The notes beneath the pieces were generated by a model. It ran no database searches and was not told where the DNA came from. It saw only the letters and a program-made list of their open reading frames with translations. 64,000 nucleotides of DNA, taken from NCBI GenBank assembly GCA_963969395.1, contig OZ017803.1:10230001-10294000 (forward strand), read 5' to 3'. The translations under genes were made by a program, and so were the position numbers. Every line of letters starts with the position of its first letter. The stretch's first letter is position 1. This DNA is from Pseudoscleropodium purum. Its lineage: Eukaryota; Streptophyta; Bryopsida; Hypnales; Brachytheciaceae. Positions 1 through 13,365 of the stretch are shown piece after piece.

Positions 1-1734
1 CCTCCAGTTCCTCGGTGCTGAAGTCGTCCTTCCCTCCGAGCTCATCGAAACCCACCTGCGTAGCAAACAACACGTGAATTGTCTAAAACAATGTAGAAGA
101 CTACTTTCATATGTAAACGAGGATGCGAAGTACAACGAATTGCAACTCTAGCTTCAACACCAAATCTGTTGTGCACTGCCAGATCGCCAAGTTTAGCAAA
201 CCTGATTTGCATGAGAATAATCTAGTACAACTAAATATGGAAGTTGAAGGAGTCATCGCTGAATCATGACCGGGGTATCTACCACTGAAGGTTAGATTTG
301 ACTGACAAAGAGCAAGAAAAAATAAAGTGTTAAAGAAATCATACGACGTAGTCCTCCACTTTGCCTTTCTTCACCAATGCAAGAGTTGGCAGCATAAATA
401 TCTTCAGTCTTTCCGTGAGAAAAGGGCTTTTCTCTGCATTTATTTTCAAGAACTTCGTTTCCAGATGTTGCTTGCTAAGCTCCAACAAGTGCTTGTCCAT
501 CACCTACAGGAAAAAAATCTTAAAGGAATGCTCAATTTTTGTTGCAGAAAAGCATGTGTCACAGTTTGATAAGGAAAATATGAATATGACGAACCTAGAT
601 GCTTAAATAGGGGTTTCCATTTCTCTTCAATACTTGAAAGCTCAAATACCCTTTCCTCAGAACTTCATTTCGTTTTTAAGCGGTGTTGACGAAGTAAACT
701 ACTCACACAGCTAATTCAAAGCAGATTAAATGACAAATGGCTACATGGAAATGTTAAGCACCTTGCAGGGCCAATTCTCGCGATAAAAGTGGCAGACAAC
801 GCGGTCACTTGTCTTCACTTTCGCAAAGAAGTCCTTCTCAGTAAAAATCTCCGTATAATCACCGTGTCCTTGTCCCAACCATTGCTGCCGCATGGTCGCC
901 TGCTTCTTCAGCTGTTGAATTCTTTTTTCACGCAACCTCTCAAGGTCGTCATCCTCTAGCTTGTCAAGCTTTGATAATTCGTCATCTAGCTGATCTTCTA
1001 CTGCTTTTGCAACAGTTGCCAAGCTGTCCTCCAGAACCTAGTGGTCACAAGAATTTGAGAAACAAGTAGAATAAATTCACTATCCAATTCACCCCAAAGC
1101 CACTATACTGGCTACAATCGCTGAAAAGAATAGCCGTGAGGTTTTAGAATTTCGGAAGGTGATCATCACCATTCCCAAGCCATCCTAACTGCTTCAGGTG
1201 AAAAAAGATGCAGAACCAATTCACGTCACAATAGAGGACGAGGATGTCAAGCAAAAGAAATGAAACAAACGGTGTTTTAAAAGTTGCAAAGCTTCCACTA
1301 GAAGCAACGTCATTGATAATTACTCATGAAAGATTATGGCAGAATCAATACTCCAAATAAATGCAAAAAAGTGTCTGCTTGGGGATATATCGCCAGAACG
1401 ACACAGTTCCACACAAGGTGACGAGAGAACCACAACAAAAAGACACAAAAGGTAGAGGTCGCTAATTGCGACCCTACCTAAATGAGACACCCGAAATCTT
1501 GCACAATGAATACGTATTGATTTTGAGAACGTAAACCACCTCAATATCCAGTGTAGGTCATCTACCATTACAACTTCGAAACCCTCAAAGCATTCGCATA
1601 TGATATCCAAACAATGCATTCGTTACGTTACTACCAAGAATATTTAAAAGTCTGAAAATTCTTTTTAAGTGTGCAAAGATCTTACAGTGTCGTGAATGGC
1701 TTACCTTCTGAATGGCAGCGACGGGAGCAGCCAT
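1..1734 (-). CDS. TXNDC9: Thioredoxin domain-containing protein 9 homolog (phosducin-like 3), 3' end missing
   Basis: Coding exons on the minus strand are 1705-1734, 762-1037, 345-503 and 1-55; the gene continues past the left edge. All junctions are GT/AG and the frame is kept throughout. The protein starts MAAPVAAIQK at the ATG at 1734, followed by an acidic, coiled-coil-like helix (EDQLDDELSKLDKLEDDDLE) and the thioredoxin-like fold. The motifs HFYRENWPCKVMDKH, KINAEKSPFL, LPTLALVKKGK and VGFDELGGKDDFSTEEL match the plant TXNDC9/PLP3 family closely. The family has a single Cys (WPCK) instead of a CxxC redox pair. Known members bind the CCT chaperonin and help tubulin and actin folding in the cytosol; that role is inferred here from homology. 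About 163 residues are visible of roughly 210-230 expected. The lost part should be the charged C-terminal tail. Confidence 0.93.
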
Positions 1735-2513
1735 TGTGGATGCAAAACTTCACGGTAGTCACCGCACTCCTGCACACACAATGCAGAGATAAAAACTTTT
1801 CTATTCAGTAAAGCAAATGTACCGGAGTCTACAACTGTTTGGCAATCGAGATCACCTACATTCTAAGTAGCATTCTAAGCAAGCTTAGTCCAAGATTTGT
1901 CCAAGGCTTGCAAATCTTGCAGCCCTAACCCTAGCAAGCTTCGTCTCTACAAATTGGAAATGCAAGAAAGCTATGAAATGGATCTGGAACAAAAGAAGGG
2001 ATTATTCTCTTACAAAGGAATGTGCAGGATCTGCTTAAGGAAGGAAATGTCGCGAGGGCAGGCACAACACCGAAGTGGCTGCGAGTGCGCGAGAGAAGGC
2101 CTCCGTAAGTTACATGAAGACTGATCAGCCTCATCATGTGCGAAGCCTTCCCCCTAACGGAATCTGTTAACAGAATCTGTTGCTTACGATGAAATTCGTC
2201 GGTCCTGCGCAGCAATGAAGCTTGTCGCTATTATGCTTTTTACAAAGAGAGAAAGAACTCCAACCATATTGATTAGGCCGGCGTAAATCAAGAGTCTATT
2301 CATCTCAAATCCCACATCAATTTTTGCTTTTAATATTCAAAGAATTTCTTACCAATGCTATTGAAATCTTATTTAATTGTGAATCTATTCTTTGTCCTTT
2401 CGAAAATTAATATATAAAATTTTGATGTTTTGCAGAAGTAAAATTTTTTCTAATTTTATTAGATTCAATCTTTTGGAGAATTCTTGATGGAAAAATCTAA
2501 TTGCTCTTATCTC
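1735..2513. promoter_or_regulatory. Upstream region of the TXNDC9 homolog
   Basis: This should hold the 5' UTR and promoter of the minus-strand gene ending at 1734. GC content is higher up to about 2200 and falls sharply afterwards. I see no clear TATA box. Short open frames in both directions match no family I know. Confidence 0.4.
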
Positions 2514-2517
2514 TTAA

Positions 2518-3434
2518 CACCTAATTTCACCAAAACCACTCAAAAACCACTCAAAACTACCGTTTTTGCTGCGCTCATCCAAAAATACAAAAAAAAAACA
2601 TTTTTTTAGAATCTAACCATAGGATCTTGTACTTTACTTGTCTTAGCTCACATGGTAAGAATTTCATGAAGTTTGACCGAATAGATTGGAAGATATTAGC
2701 ATTCAAAGTTGAAAAAGAAAATGTTTTTGAACACTAGCCTGCAATTTCAGATGACTTTGACTGCCAATTGTGAAATTTTTTTGCACTAGAGACTTTGAAC
2801 TTAAAATTTTTTATGTTGAAGAATTGAGTTGAAAGTCAAGGATAATTTTTTTATTTTTAAAAACACTTGATTTTCATTCTTTAAAAAAATTCTAAATAGA
2901 AGTAGGTCCAAGATTGGAAAAAAAACTAAATCGTTAATAACTCCAAAATGGGATTGAAAGACAATAATCCCAATGGTGTGATTGTTTTGGCAAGCAAACA
3001 TAACATTCTCCCAAAAAAAAATTGTCAAAAATTATAAAAATTGCATTAAAAAATGAACCCTACAAGTTATTTTTTCAAAAAGATGCTAGAATTGCCCAAA
3101 AAAAAATTGTCCTTAACTTTCTCATTATTAGTCCAAATAGAACAAATCAAAGCTTCACATGTAGACAAAAAGAAAACATTTCAAGGGGAAAAAAATTTGA
3201 ATTTATTTTGAGTTTTTGCAATTTTTTTGTGTTGCCTGCCGAGTTCAGTTTCAGGCTTTTTGTGGTGTAACTTTTGCACCTAGGCACCAAATGAAATAAA
3301 AATTATATTTCCATGTAGATAATTAGTTTTTCTATCTTACAGGAAAGTTTCAAAACAATTCACTAAAAATTGAGATCATAGGAACCTGCTTGAAATCTGA
3401 TTTGTCCCACATGGGGACAATGGGAATTTAGAGG
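2518..3434 (-). mobile_element. TTAA-flanked non-autonomous DNA element, family A, copy 1 (piggyBac-like ends)
   Basis: The element is flanked by TTAA at 2514-2517 and 3435-3438. Read on the minus strand it starts CCTCTAAATTCCCATTG, and its other end reads CACCTAATTTC inwards, giving degenerate terminal inverted repeats. The whole 0.92 kb can be followed by eye in the same order in copy 2 at 44010-44906 (opposite strand) and, weakly, at about 61060-61985. A TTAA target and a CC-start terminal repeat are the marks of piggyBac. No transposase frame is present, so it would be non-autonomous. The superfamily is inferred from the ends alone. Confidence 0.7.
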
Positions 3435-4626
3435 TTAAAGTAAAACTTGCATAATCGATTTAAATTACAAATACAACAATGAAATGGAATTATAATATGC
3501 CAATTGTATTATATTGGTTTTTAAATATATTAGAATAATTTGTGATTTTTCTTCAAACAAAGACTACCAAAAAAATTATTTTTTTATAAATTATTTTTAA
3601 AAATTATTTTTCAAATGAATAGATTCAATGTATACAACCTTAAACCCTTAAATACATATTATATAATTTTGTATAATTTGACCTTAAGTTAAATTATTTC
3701 TTTTGTTTTATTTGTGTAATTTGTTATAGTGATCTCCAAAAATCTGGATCCCAAGGATGTATTCTTAGTAGCATTGGAAAGCTCATAGCAGAGAAGGATG
3801 CATAGGCTTTGTTTTGTGGCATTTTGACCTACAATATGAAAGTTATTGAATTTTGAAGTTTTTATAAACCAAAAAATTAGAAAATTACTTTTGTTTTTAT
3901 TTTGGTTGTAGCAATGGCACAAAGCACACTAGTTTGAATTAAAATAAGACTTGAAAATAATCAACCACTTCTAGAACTAAACTAAAAATCTATCCCAACT
4001 CTTATTATTAGAATATTAGCTCATAAATAATAGAAACAACTCTCCATCATATAATTAGTGTTTCTATTAGATTTTATTAGAGATCATCAAATCACAAATT
4101 CATTGGTTACTCATAAAAATTATGATACTTTGATTGAAATTATAGTAGAATTCCTAGTTAGGTACATTTTTGAATTTTGTGGTGGTTTTTTGTGATTCTA
4201 TTTTGACCAGTTGATAAGCTATTTGTTAATTTCACTGTCCAAATTGATAGTTTTGGGTATTATTTGAACTTTCTGGTGGTTGTTTTTGTTGATGTTTATC
4301 GAGTTAGATTAAAAAATAGATATGCTAATTGGTAGCGGTGCCAATTTGGTGTCAAGTAATATTCTAGTTGGAAATTAATGTGTGGCAAATTGTGGTGCCA
4401 AATTGGTAGTACAATTATAGTGCAATTAGGTCATATCTTTTGGGAAGTAAGTGATGGCTTCCAATTCCTATTAGGTTCTAGTTTCTAGTTTGTATTTATC
4501 CATTGATGAGAGTGCATTGACAAGAAGCTACACATTCTTGTTCCTAGATTTCTTCCCTCCCCTGGCTTGAAATTTGACAACCGTTGATTTTTTTTAAATC
4601 CTCCCTCCAATGTCGTTGATCTTGAA

Positions 4627-4725
4627 TATGGATACAATACGGATGTGGATATGAGTATAGATACAATATGGGATATGGGATGAGAGATATGGATACGGGT
4701 AAGGGATATAGGATATATCCCATAT
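4627..4725. repeat. Degenerate GGATAT/GGATAC short tandem repeat
   Basis: The hexamer-like word GGATAT, with variants GGATAC and GGATGT, recurs many times in about 100 bp, interrupted by TACAATA and GAGTATA. It looks like a decayed microsatellite. Confidence 0.7.
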
Positions 4726-6524
4726 CAATTGCTAATCCCACCTCCACCTAGAAATTACAAGGAAGAGGGAAAGGAAAGGTGGGTCAATTTGAAAAAAAAT
4801 TTGTTTAAATGAAATGGAGGGAGGAGAGGGAGGTAAATGAAATTTAAATGAAAACAAAATTGGAGTTGGAATTTGAGTACATAGTTTGTCACTATGCACT
4901 CAAAAGAGGTAATTACTGCCATTATGAGCTAATAGAGATTGTAACTAAGAAATTTGTAACAATGATATGCTTACCAATTTGGTTAATATAATTTCATTTC
5001 AAGCCTAGTTGGTTGTATATGTGTGTTTTTACTAATTAAAAATTTGTGTAAAATTGGAGTGAAGTTAAGGTAGGATTACCCATAACCATTAATGTATCCA
5101 TACTTTGAAAGTAGAGTTACCTTAAAGTGTTCTCAATAGTACCTTGAAATTATTTCCAAAGTACCTTCAAATCATCTCTATACTTAATTGTAAATTGTGG
5201 GCTCTGATTTTTTCAAATTTTGGTACTAAAATCAAGGCAGATTTAGTAGAGTGCAATTTTGGGTGTCCTATGGTGTTCTACTTAAAAATTTGTATAAATT
5301 AGATGCTTCACCCAAAAATTCCATTTTTTTTAAATTCATGAATTTCAATTGCCAATACTAAAAAAATATTTCTTTTAGAAAAATTAACCCCCAACTATGT
5401 TAAATTGCTTAGATTGATGGTTATGGGTGTTCCTACTTTTTAAAGTATATGTGGAATTGATTTGTAGTCTATGTTAGATGCACATGATGGTGCAATGTGT
5501 AGAAATTGATTGATTGTAAATCAGTGTTGTTGTCAAAATGCCATAATAAGTACCAACATATGTTAAATCAATTGAAAAGTGAAAGTGTTAATTTTTAACA
5601 GTAATCTAAATTAGAATATATAAAGCTTTGTATGTGTTTTGTTAATTAATTCCAAATTGTGTTCAATGGAGAGTGCAAGTTATATGCCAATTTGGATAGT
5701 ATTTTTTAATGTGTATGCTTTAGCAATGTAATTTTGAGTCAAATAGCATGATGTATAAGCAAATAAGCAATAGAAAATGTTGAAAATAAAAAAGGTAGTT
5801 TCTAAGTTAGATAGAAGAAAATATAAATCATATAATTTTCAAAGTTATGTAAAACAAATTTGTGGAGAAGAAGACAAACTAATGAACTTGGTGAATAAAG
5901 ATTTAGTGGTTCCCATCAAAGAAACAAGAATCCAAGTGCAAAGTGATCTAGCCCTATTTGAAAGTTCAAGAGTTGTAGCTAAGCAATAAAGGTTTGATCG
6001 TCACTGATCCAAATTAGAGAAAGAATGAAGTTTCAAGTAGTTAAAAGATAAAATTTATTGGGAGATACAACATCCTTATGGTCCTTAAGAATGAAGTAAA
6101 AAATTTTGTAGGTAGAATTAGGCATGGGGAAGAGCACATGATCTAAAGTCAAGAAAGACTTTCTTTATTTTGGTTGCAATGACCAATTAGGATATTTTGA
6201 AGCATCCCTATTGAACTACCTCCCTAGAACAAATTAAATCCTATTAGTTCAATTTTCTAATTTGGATCTAAGCTAATCTACATGTATTGATTATTACTTG
6301 CAAAAAGTAAAACAATATAAATGAGAAGTAAATGACAAGATAAGTTGTGATCAAATAACTAAATTAAGAACAAAATATACACTACTAAAGGCCTCTTCCC
6401 ACTTGGGCTTAGTGAACACCTAGGATTTTTGCTAAGAACCCTACACAAATGTGGCATACTTGTATTCACACATGAATGATTGTAGAAAGAGTTTTTTTGT
6501 TTGGTTCATTTGCTTGTACTATAG

Positions 6525-6782
6525 TGTTTTGGAAAGAACATTCATGATGATAGGTTTTTTTTATAAGAACTTAACCACCTCTGCAATTGATCTCTTTTAT
6601 GTTTACACTTTTATTATTGTTGTTTGTAGTGGGTTTGTGTAGTGAGGAGCTTGGTGTTTTAGGAAGATCATTCACAATGATATGTTTTTATTATAAAAAC
6701 TTGGCCACCTTTGCAATTAATTTCTTCTATGTTCACACTTTTGTTGTAATTTGTAGTGGGGTTATGTTGTGAGGAGCTCATC
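6525..6782. repeat. Two-copy tandem duplication, unit about 129 bp
   Basis: Copy 1 starts GTTTTGGAAAGAACATTCA and copy 2 (about 6655) starts GTTTTAGGAAGATCATTCA. Both continue through a poly-T stretch, CCACCT-TGCAATT, and end with GTGAGGAGCT. The copies differ at many sites and by small indels, so the duplication is old. Confidence 0.8.
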
Positions 6783-7390
6783 AACAAGCCAATTCAATGT
6801 TTTGTTGTTATCTTTCTTTTTAGGAAATTCTATCAACTATGTCGCTATGGTACTAGATGAGACAATTATTTCCTCTTCAAGTATTTGAAATTGCCACTTT
6901 CCTAAAAATGTCCTTGTCTATCTACGTTCTACCATCTTCCTTTTTAGTGTTCTTTCCAAACAAAGAATGATTCCCTACTACAACAGCTTGGTGAAGGTCA
7001 AATTCCAATTTTGTTGGCCTTCCTATATTCAAGTATGATTGATAAGTTTGTGGTGAGGTAACATAGTGAACTTACTATTGCAAGTACTTGAACCTGGAAG
7101 CACAAGCACAAACCACACAACCTTAGGTACCCCAAGGTACTCCTCCTTGTACTAGCCCCTTGCTTTAGAAACACTACCATATTTGCTATATGTAATCCCC
7201 GTTGAGAAAAGATATAAGGCAAGCACATAAAAGGCCGTGGATGAACTCATCATTTGCACACACAAGCTCTCTATTACAAACGATTTCAAGTACACTACAG
7301 CTCCTTCACTACCATGCCAACGCTATGAAGAATGTGACATTCCAATGCTATGTGTAAGAGTTATGAGTTATGACACACCACATGATATAT

Positions 7391-7708
7391 GAAGGCCATA
7401 TGGGAAAGGTAGGACAAGGCATTCCAAAGATATGTCATCAGAAGGTTGTAGACCAACACTATGACACAATGCATTCAAAAGATGTGACACATGAAGGCCG
7501 TAGACCAACACTATGACACAACACATCCAAAAGATGCAACACATGAAGGCTGTATGGAAAAGGTAAGACAAGGCACTTAAAAGATGTGTCACAAGAAGGC
7601 CGTATGCAAAAGTTTATAACACAATGCATCTACAAAACGCAGCTTATGAAAGCCATATGCAAAAGGTAGGACAAGACACCTGAAGAGGCACCTGAAAGAT
7701 GTATCATA
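7391..7708. repeat. Minisatellite, about six degenerate 50-61 bp units
   Basis: Units begin GAAGGCC/GAAGGTT/GAAAGCC at 7391, 7441, 7493, 7545, 7595 and 7648, with lengths 50, 52, 52, 50, 53 and about 61. Most end AAAGATGTGTCAC or similar. Units 2 and 3 share GTAGACCAACACTATGACAC and look most recently copied. No protein function is evident. Confidence 0.85.
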
Positions 7709-8188
7709 GAAAATTTCAGAAATGGATCAGAAGTAGGGGCGGTTACCTTACACAGCCCCATTCCATACAAAGACCACAGATATAAACAATTAGCTTCAGC
7801 ATGCCAAAACACCCCTTGCTAACAAGTCCAACCAAATTCAGGAAGAGAAAAGTTATGGCTTGTATGCTAATCCTGAAACGCCTGAACCACCTTGGTCATA
7901 GGCTGACAGGCACATGCATGACTTTTGGAGAAACAAAGAATTCTCATAATAATTTTGGGCTCCCTACTTGGTCATAGGCCACGTCCTTTCAGAATTCAGG
8001 ATCAGGTCCAGTAACCTCTACCAACAGCTTGAGGAATTAAAAAAGTGAAAAACATCACAAAACAATCACCACAAAAGAAAACAGGCTACTAATTAGTGCA
8101 AGCATGGAACTGCAATCCTGGAACCCTCCAAGAAGAGGTTGAAAATGTTGTAACATTCAGCCCATTGACCTTTAACTTCAAGGCATCA

Positions 8189-11100
8189 AGTTATCATACT
8201 AAACCAAAACTAAACCTTTCTCCCTCCAATCCAGCACGGATCTTCACTACAAAGGAAGACCCCGACTGAGGAGTGCAAATACCATCCTACAATAATCAAT
8301 TCAAAAATCACGCAATCAGTGTTTCAGAACTCTACCTCTCTAGTCTACATGGTCATGCCGGAAGGCGCGGGTAATCCAGCGCCCTTCTTCTGCGGCTTCT
8401 CCACCACGATGGCCTGAGTCGTCAGCACCATGCCCGCCACGGAGGCCGCGTTCTGCAGCGCACACCTCGTCACCTTCGCGGGGTCGATCACGCCGGACTC
8501 CAACAAATTCTCGTACTTGTCCGTCATGGCGTTGTAGCCCATCTCCCACGCGCTCTCCAAGATCTTCTCCACCACCACCGCGCCTTCCACGCCCGCGTTG
8601 CGCGCGATCAGGGACGCCGGGGCATTCAGCGCCTGCACAAAACAAAAACAGGACAAGACACCAACGGGGCTCTCATCAACATCAAGAAATGGAAGGAAAA
8701 AGGCAGTCCTGCAACAGTTTAGGACTCTTCTTCTGCATCAGGCAGGGATCTTCATGCAATGGAACTCACCCTTTGCACGATGTCGGCACCCAGCTTCTCC
8801 TCGGGGTCGGAGATCGTCTCCTTGATGGCGGGAACCATCGCCGACAAATGCACCAGCGCTGCGCCGCCGCCGGGGACGATGCCTTCCTCGATCGCAGCGA
8901 ACGTCGCGTTCTTCGCGTCCTCGATTCTCAGCTTACGGTCTTCCAGCTCAGTCTCCGTTGCGGCTCCCACCTGGCACCGACTCAGCATCGTCGTCAGGAC
9001 ACTCTCAATTGAAAGCATACCTACCAAGAACATGGCCTAAAGGAAGCAAAATGCAGTAAGCATTCAACCATCTGGCATCCATATCGAAAAGGAAACCTCA
9101 CAGATCTCACATTCGCCAATGCCTACTGTACCTTGATCACGGCCACCCCTCCGGAGAGCTTCGCAATTCGCTCGGAAAGCTTCTCCGTGTCGTACACGGA
9201 ATCCGTCTCCGCCAACTCCTTCTTGATCTGGGCGATGCGCGCCTGGATCTCGTCCTTGCTGGCGGAATCCGCGATGATGGTGGTGCTGCCACTCCTCACC
9301 GTGATCTTCCTGGCGGAACCCAGCTGCTCCACTTCCGTGCCTTCCACCTTCATGCCCAAGTCACCCGCGATGAACTCCGAACCTGGTGGACCTCAAACCG
9401 CCAGTTCAGTTACCCACCACACAATGACAACACCTTCGCAACGGGAAGCGGAACAGGCCCGTCTACGATACAGCTAATCACAGAAGGACAGACAAGTCCG
9501 GATCATAAAATCGAGGATTCAAGACCTCCCACAGCCGAAGCGAGTCCCAATCCCTCAGACGACCGGAATCCACAGCCGGACCAACTGCGTACCTGTCAGA
9601 ATGGCGATGTCCTGAAGAAGAGCCTTGCGCCGCTCCCCAAAACCAGGGGCCTTGATGGCCGCCACCTGGATGACGCCCCGCAACTTGTTCACCACCAGCG
9701 TCGCCAGGGCCTCGCCGGAGATGTCCTCCGCCACGATCAGCAGCGGCACGTTCATTTGCGTCGTCTTCTCCAACACCGGAATGATCTCCTTGATGGTCGT
9801 GATCTTCTGGTCCGTCACCAGCACGCGGGCGTTCGCAAACTCCACCAAAAGCTTCTCTTGGTTGGTCACGAACTGCGGTGAGATGTAGCCCCGGTCGATC
9901 TGCACATCCAAAAGAAAAACAAACTCAGACATTATCCCTGCTTCCACGAGAACACTCCAGGGAGAAGTAAGCCTTGAAACCTTCTCATATGTCACCGTGT
10001 ATCTCTACTGGCAGTCCTTGATTTGACTGTTTCCGTCGATACCATAATCTACCCGAATTCAGACTTGCCCAAGATTAAACTCCTTCAAGTCATTCAGACA
10101 CCTCAACTGAAGGAGCGTAGAATCAGATACTTCTGCAGGAGAAAGAGACCGGTGCTGCTTACCTCCATACCCTCCTCCACGTCCACTGTGGTCTCGAACG
10201 AAGACGAGGACTCGATGGACAGAACACCATCAGGTCCCACTTTGTCAATGGCATCCGCGATCATGGTGCCGATCAGATCGTCGTTACCGGCAGAGATCGA
10301 CGCCACCGCTGCACCACCAAGTCCACTTTCAGAGACCGCCATGCCAAGGCACCAACCTCTCAGCAAAACGAAACAAGCCCCAGTGAGCACTGACTGAGAA
10401 AAAATTTCGACGTACCTTTGATTGTTTCTCGGCCTTGCACGGGGCGAGCTTTCTCCTTGAGTTCCTCGATCAGAGCGGCCACGGTCTTGTCGATGCCCTT
10501 CTTGATGGCCACGGGGTTGGCGCCCGAGGTCACGTTCAGAAGACCCATCTTGATCAACTCTCTCGCCAGCACGCACGCAGTCGTGGTTCCATCTCCCGCG
10601 GAGTCGTTCGTCCTGCTAGCGACCTGAAGCCACGACCGACAAGCAACAATAAGCTGGAATCAAATTTTGACTCATCCACGATTTGCAACACTGACTCAAC
10701 ACCTGATTGCTCAAAAGGCACATAACACATCACAATCATGTGAATTGGTGACATGAGACTCATACTGCGCGACTACAGAAGCCTTCTCCTGTTATAGTGT
10801 AAGCACTGTATTCCCTTGATGATGACATAAACCCGAGTTCACCGATACGTTAAGTCACAAACCCCCACATACCTCCCGGATAAGGTAAGCTCCGGCGTTC
10901 TCCGTCGCATCCGGTAAGTCGATCGCCCGCGCAATCGTCACTCCGTCGTTGATCACCCGCGGAGCACCGAAGTCGTCCAACACAACATTCCGACCTGCCC
11001 ATTCCATGACCACATTAAACCTGCTTCAGACTCGTCTTTGTGCACTCATTACTTTGCAGGCTTATCCCTCACTACAGAAAAGGCATTTAGAAATGAACCC

Positions 11101-11938
11101 TAGTAGCTACATTGCGCCATTTTCTTAGAAATCCAAAATGGCGCTTCGGCACGCCACTGAGGTCCGACCAATTGACCAACATTTGCCATTTCCCTTCAAT
11201 CCAAGAATTTTCCGACCACAGTATACAATTTCGATACCTCGAGGACCCAACGTAACTCCGACGGAATCCGCCAGCTTGTCAATGCCCGCTTGCATCGCCT
11301 TCCGCGAGTCTTGACCGAACGTGATGTCCTTTGCCGCAGCTCTCACGGCGAGCCGCCCCTTGCCGCTCCTGTTGCCACAAACATGGCTCTTCGCCTGCCT
11401 GGAGGACAACTGGTTGCGTCCTTGTAAGAAGCCCACCACGCGAGGGCTCGACTTCGTGGTCGGCGCGGGCGCTACTGCTGGCGACGACGGCACAGCCATC
11501 ATCCTGTTCGCCAGCATCGCATTGGCAGCCATGGCTTCAATCTGCTAAACCCCTAAAACCCACCCCCCGCAAAAACCTTCAAACCTCAAACACACGCAAC
11601 CTCAAAACACAAAATGGAAACCTGATTCACTCCAATGCACCCAAACACAATCAAAACCGCATCAACCCAAAACCCAGAACCCCAAGAACTTTCTCCTCAC
11701 GCTTCAATCCTTCCAGGCAAGAGCAAGCTCACCACTACAGTATCACGGAGAATTTAATGGCCCCTTCTTTGAAATTCCAGCAATACGCCTTGCAGAAATT
11801 TGGGAAAGATGCAGCAACGAGAGATGCAGGGCGTTGCAGGGGCCAATTTCGAAGAGAGTGGGGTGGTGGTGGAGGAACCTTAGCCCCTTCGGATTGAATA
11901 TGCACTCGTCTTGGGGTGTAACTTATGACCGTGTTTGC
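8189..11938 (-). repeat. Left arm of the large inverted duplication carrying CPN60A
   Basis: This arm is the reverse complement of about 25375-29153. Matching starts beyond the stop codon (the word GATAACT on the minus strand at 8189-8195) and runs through all exons, introns and the 5' leader. It fades near 11883-11938, where there is an indel and then a last shared stretch (TATGACCGTGTTT). Outside these points I see no match. Confidence 0.9.
8345..11532 (-). CDS. CPN60A: Plastid chaperonin 60 subunit alpha (RuBisCO-binding protein alpha), copy 1
   Basis: Eight exons on the minus strand: 11238-11532, 10873-10994, 10416-10623, 10163-10308, 9593-9899, 9132-9382, 8770-8970 and 8345-8632. All introns are GT-AG and the frame stays open, giving 605 aa. 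Residues 1 to about 50-65 are Ser/Ala/Arg-rich, as expected for a plastid transit peptide. The mature GroEL-like part has the nucleotide-binding DGTTT at 150-154, the conserved Asp at 461, and the chaperonin signature [12 protein letters not shown] at 468-479. [19 protein letters not shown] and the exon 8 sequence match plant alpha rather than beta subunits. The product should assemble with CPN60B into the stromal chaperonin that folds the RuBisCO large subunit. Copy 2 lies inverted at 25817-28997. I read 12 amino-acid differences, nine of them in exon 1; the others are E193 here (K in copy 2), S212 (T) and R521 (H). Confidence 0.96.
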
Positions 11939-13365
11939 AGTTTCGCTGGGTTGCTGGTCCCTGTGGTGAAGTCGGAGGGGTTTGGTTGTGGACCCTATCG
12001 CCGTTGCTACCTTATCTGCTTCGATGCCGTGGTATTACCTATGCCCGCCGGTCTGTCTCAAGAGTGTGACGTTCAGTTTGCAACTGTCGATGAAAAAGTG
12101 TCGATGGAAAAGTGGGGCACGAAGTTTCATTCGTTGGTTTGGTCCACAAAATCAATACTTATTTGCACTTGGCCTGGTTTGCATTTAGATAATTGGTATA
12201 AGGTAGGAACACCTAAAATGGACACTTGTTAGCAATGTGGTGATCAGGAGGGTCTGTGCAAAAAAAAAGTTATGTACGGGTTAAAAATGAAGGCAAATGT
12301 TAAGAAAATTGGTTTCATAATTTTTTGACTTGATATGAATAAATTACAAATTGTTGAAAATCCTACCTTGTAGATTCACCTATTGTGGACAATAGACCTG
12401 CAAAGAAGTGGACAGAAATGAGGCAAAATGCAACACTAGAGAAACAATATTGTGCATGCCAAATTGAAAAAATAAGTGTATTTAATTCGAAAAAGTTGCT
12501 AGCCATAAATTCCAACGTCATCACTTTGTCACAATAATGCAAGCCGGGGTACTTTAAACAAAAATGACAATTGGTCTTCATAAATAAGACACTTGAAGTT
12601 GCCAAAGTCATGCAACTTGCTTGAAATTGAAACCTCACATAGAAGCTATGAAAAGAGGATGTCATAGAAGCCTAACTTAGTGTTGCTTTGTTTGTGGTTC
12701 TAATTATATTCCAAAGAGGTTTAGGTCAAAATAGATATATTAAAAAATAATTGACTTTTCACATGCAAGTCAAGATCAATGGTACAATTGCAACCATGTC
12801 TCATTATGTGAAAGGCTACAAATTATATGGTCACCTCCGTTGTACCTCCTGCTTGAACGATTCTCCTCTCCACCACTGTAGTTTGGATTTGAAGACTATT
12901 CTGCATCCAATTCATTAGATTGATAAAAGGACTTCCTTCATACCAAGTACTCTCAAGTAAGGCATTTACATTTCGTAGTGGTGCTACAAGTTGAGAATCT
13001 CAACCTTCCTTTTTAAATTGTTGCCTCAATTGTGCAATCTTCTAATTGTACCGATATATTCTAGAAATGGTCAAGCCATGGTGAGGAGGGAGATTGGAGA
13101 TCGGATTTCAGGATGCCACTCAGATTGCTTCATGTAATTTATCACCCCAACTGTCTTGCTTGACCTTCTCCCAATATTCATTGAATCGCTTGCTTGCAGC
13201 TCCTTCGATAATTCTTGATCGGGCTTTTTTTATCTCTCACAACCTTCTCTTGTTTTCGTTTTTCTTTATTAGCTTTAGCTACCACCTTCATGGCCTTTGC
13301 TTCTTCAAGCAGCACCTCTTTCCGCACTACTTTTGCCTACAATGTAGCTACAAAGTCATCTGAAG

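Larger units (their letters stand above)
3439..7390. other. AT-rich intergenic DNA
   Basis: No coding sequence is recognisable. Long A and T runs dominate. Two local repeats, at 4627-4725 and 6525-6782, are listed separately. Confidence 0.6.

Noticed and set aside
5067..5127. TAAGGTAGGATTAC resembling the pogo-like element end, with an inverted TACCTTAA nearby
   Set aside because: The match to the 14-bp end is only partial and no TA-flanked element can be drawn.
7391..7708. A CRISPR-like array
   Set aside because: The units are degenerate and contiguous with no unique spacers. It is a minisatellite in eukaryotic DNA.
9133..9477. Antisense open frames within CPN60A that are identical in both copies
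   Set aside because: Their identity follows from the near-identical DNA of the two copies. They cross an intron boundary and have no family match.
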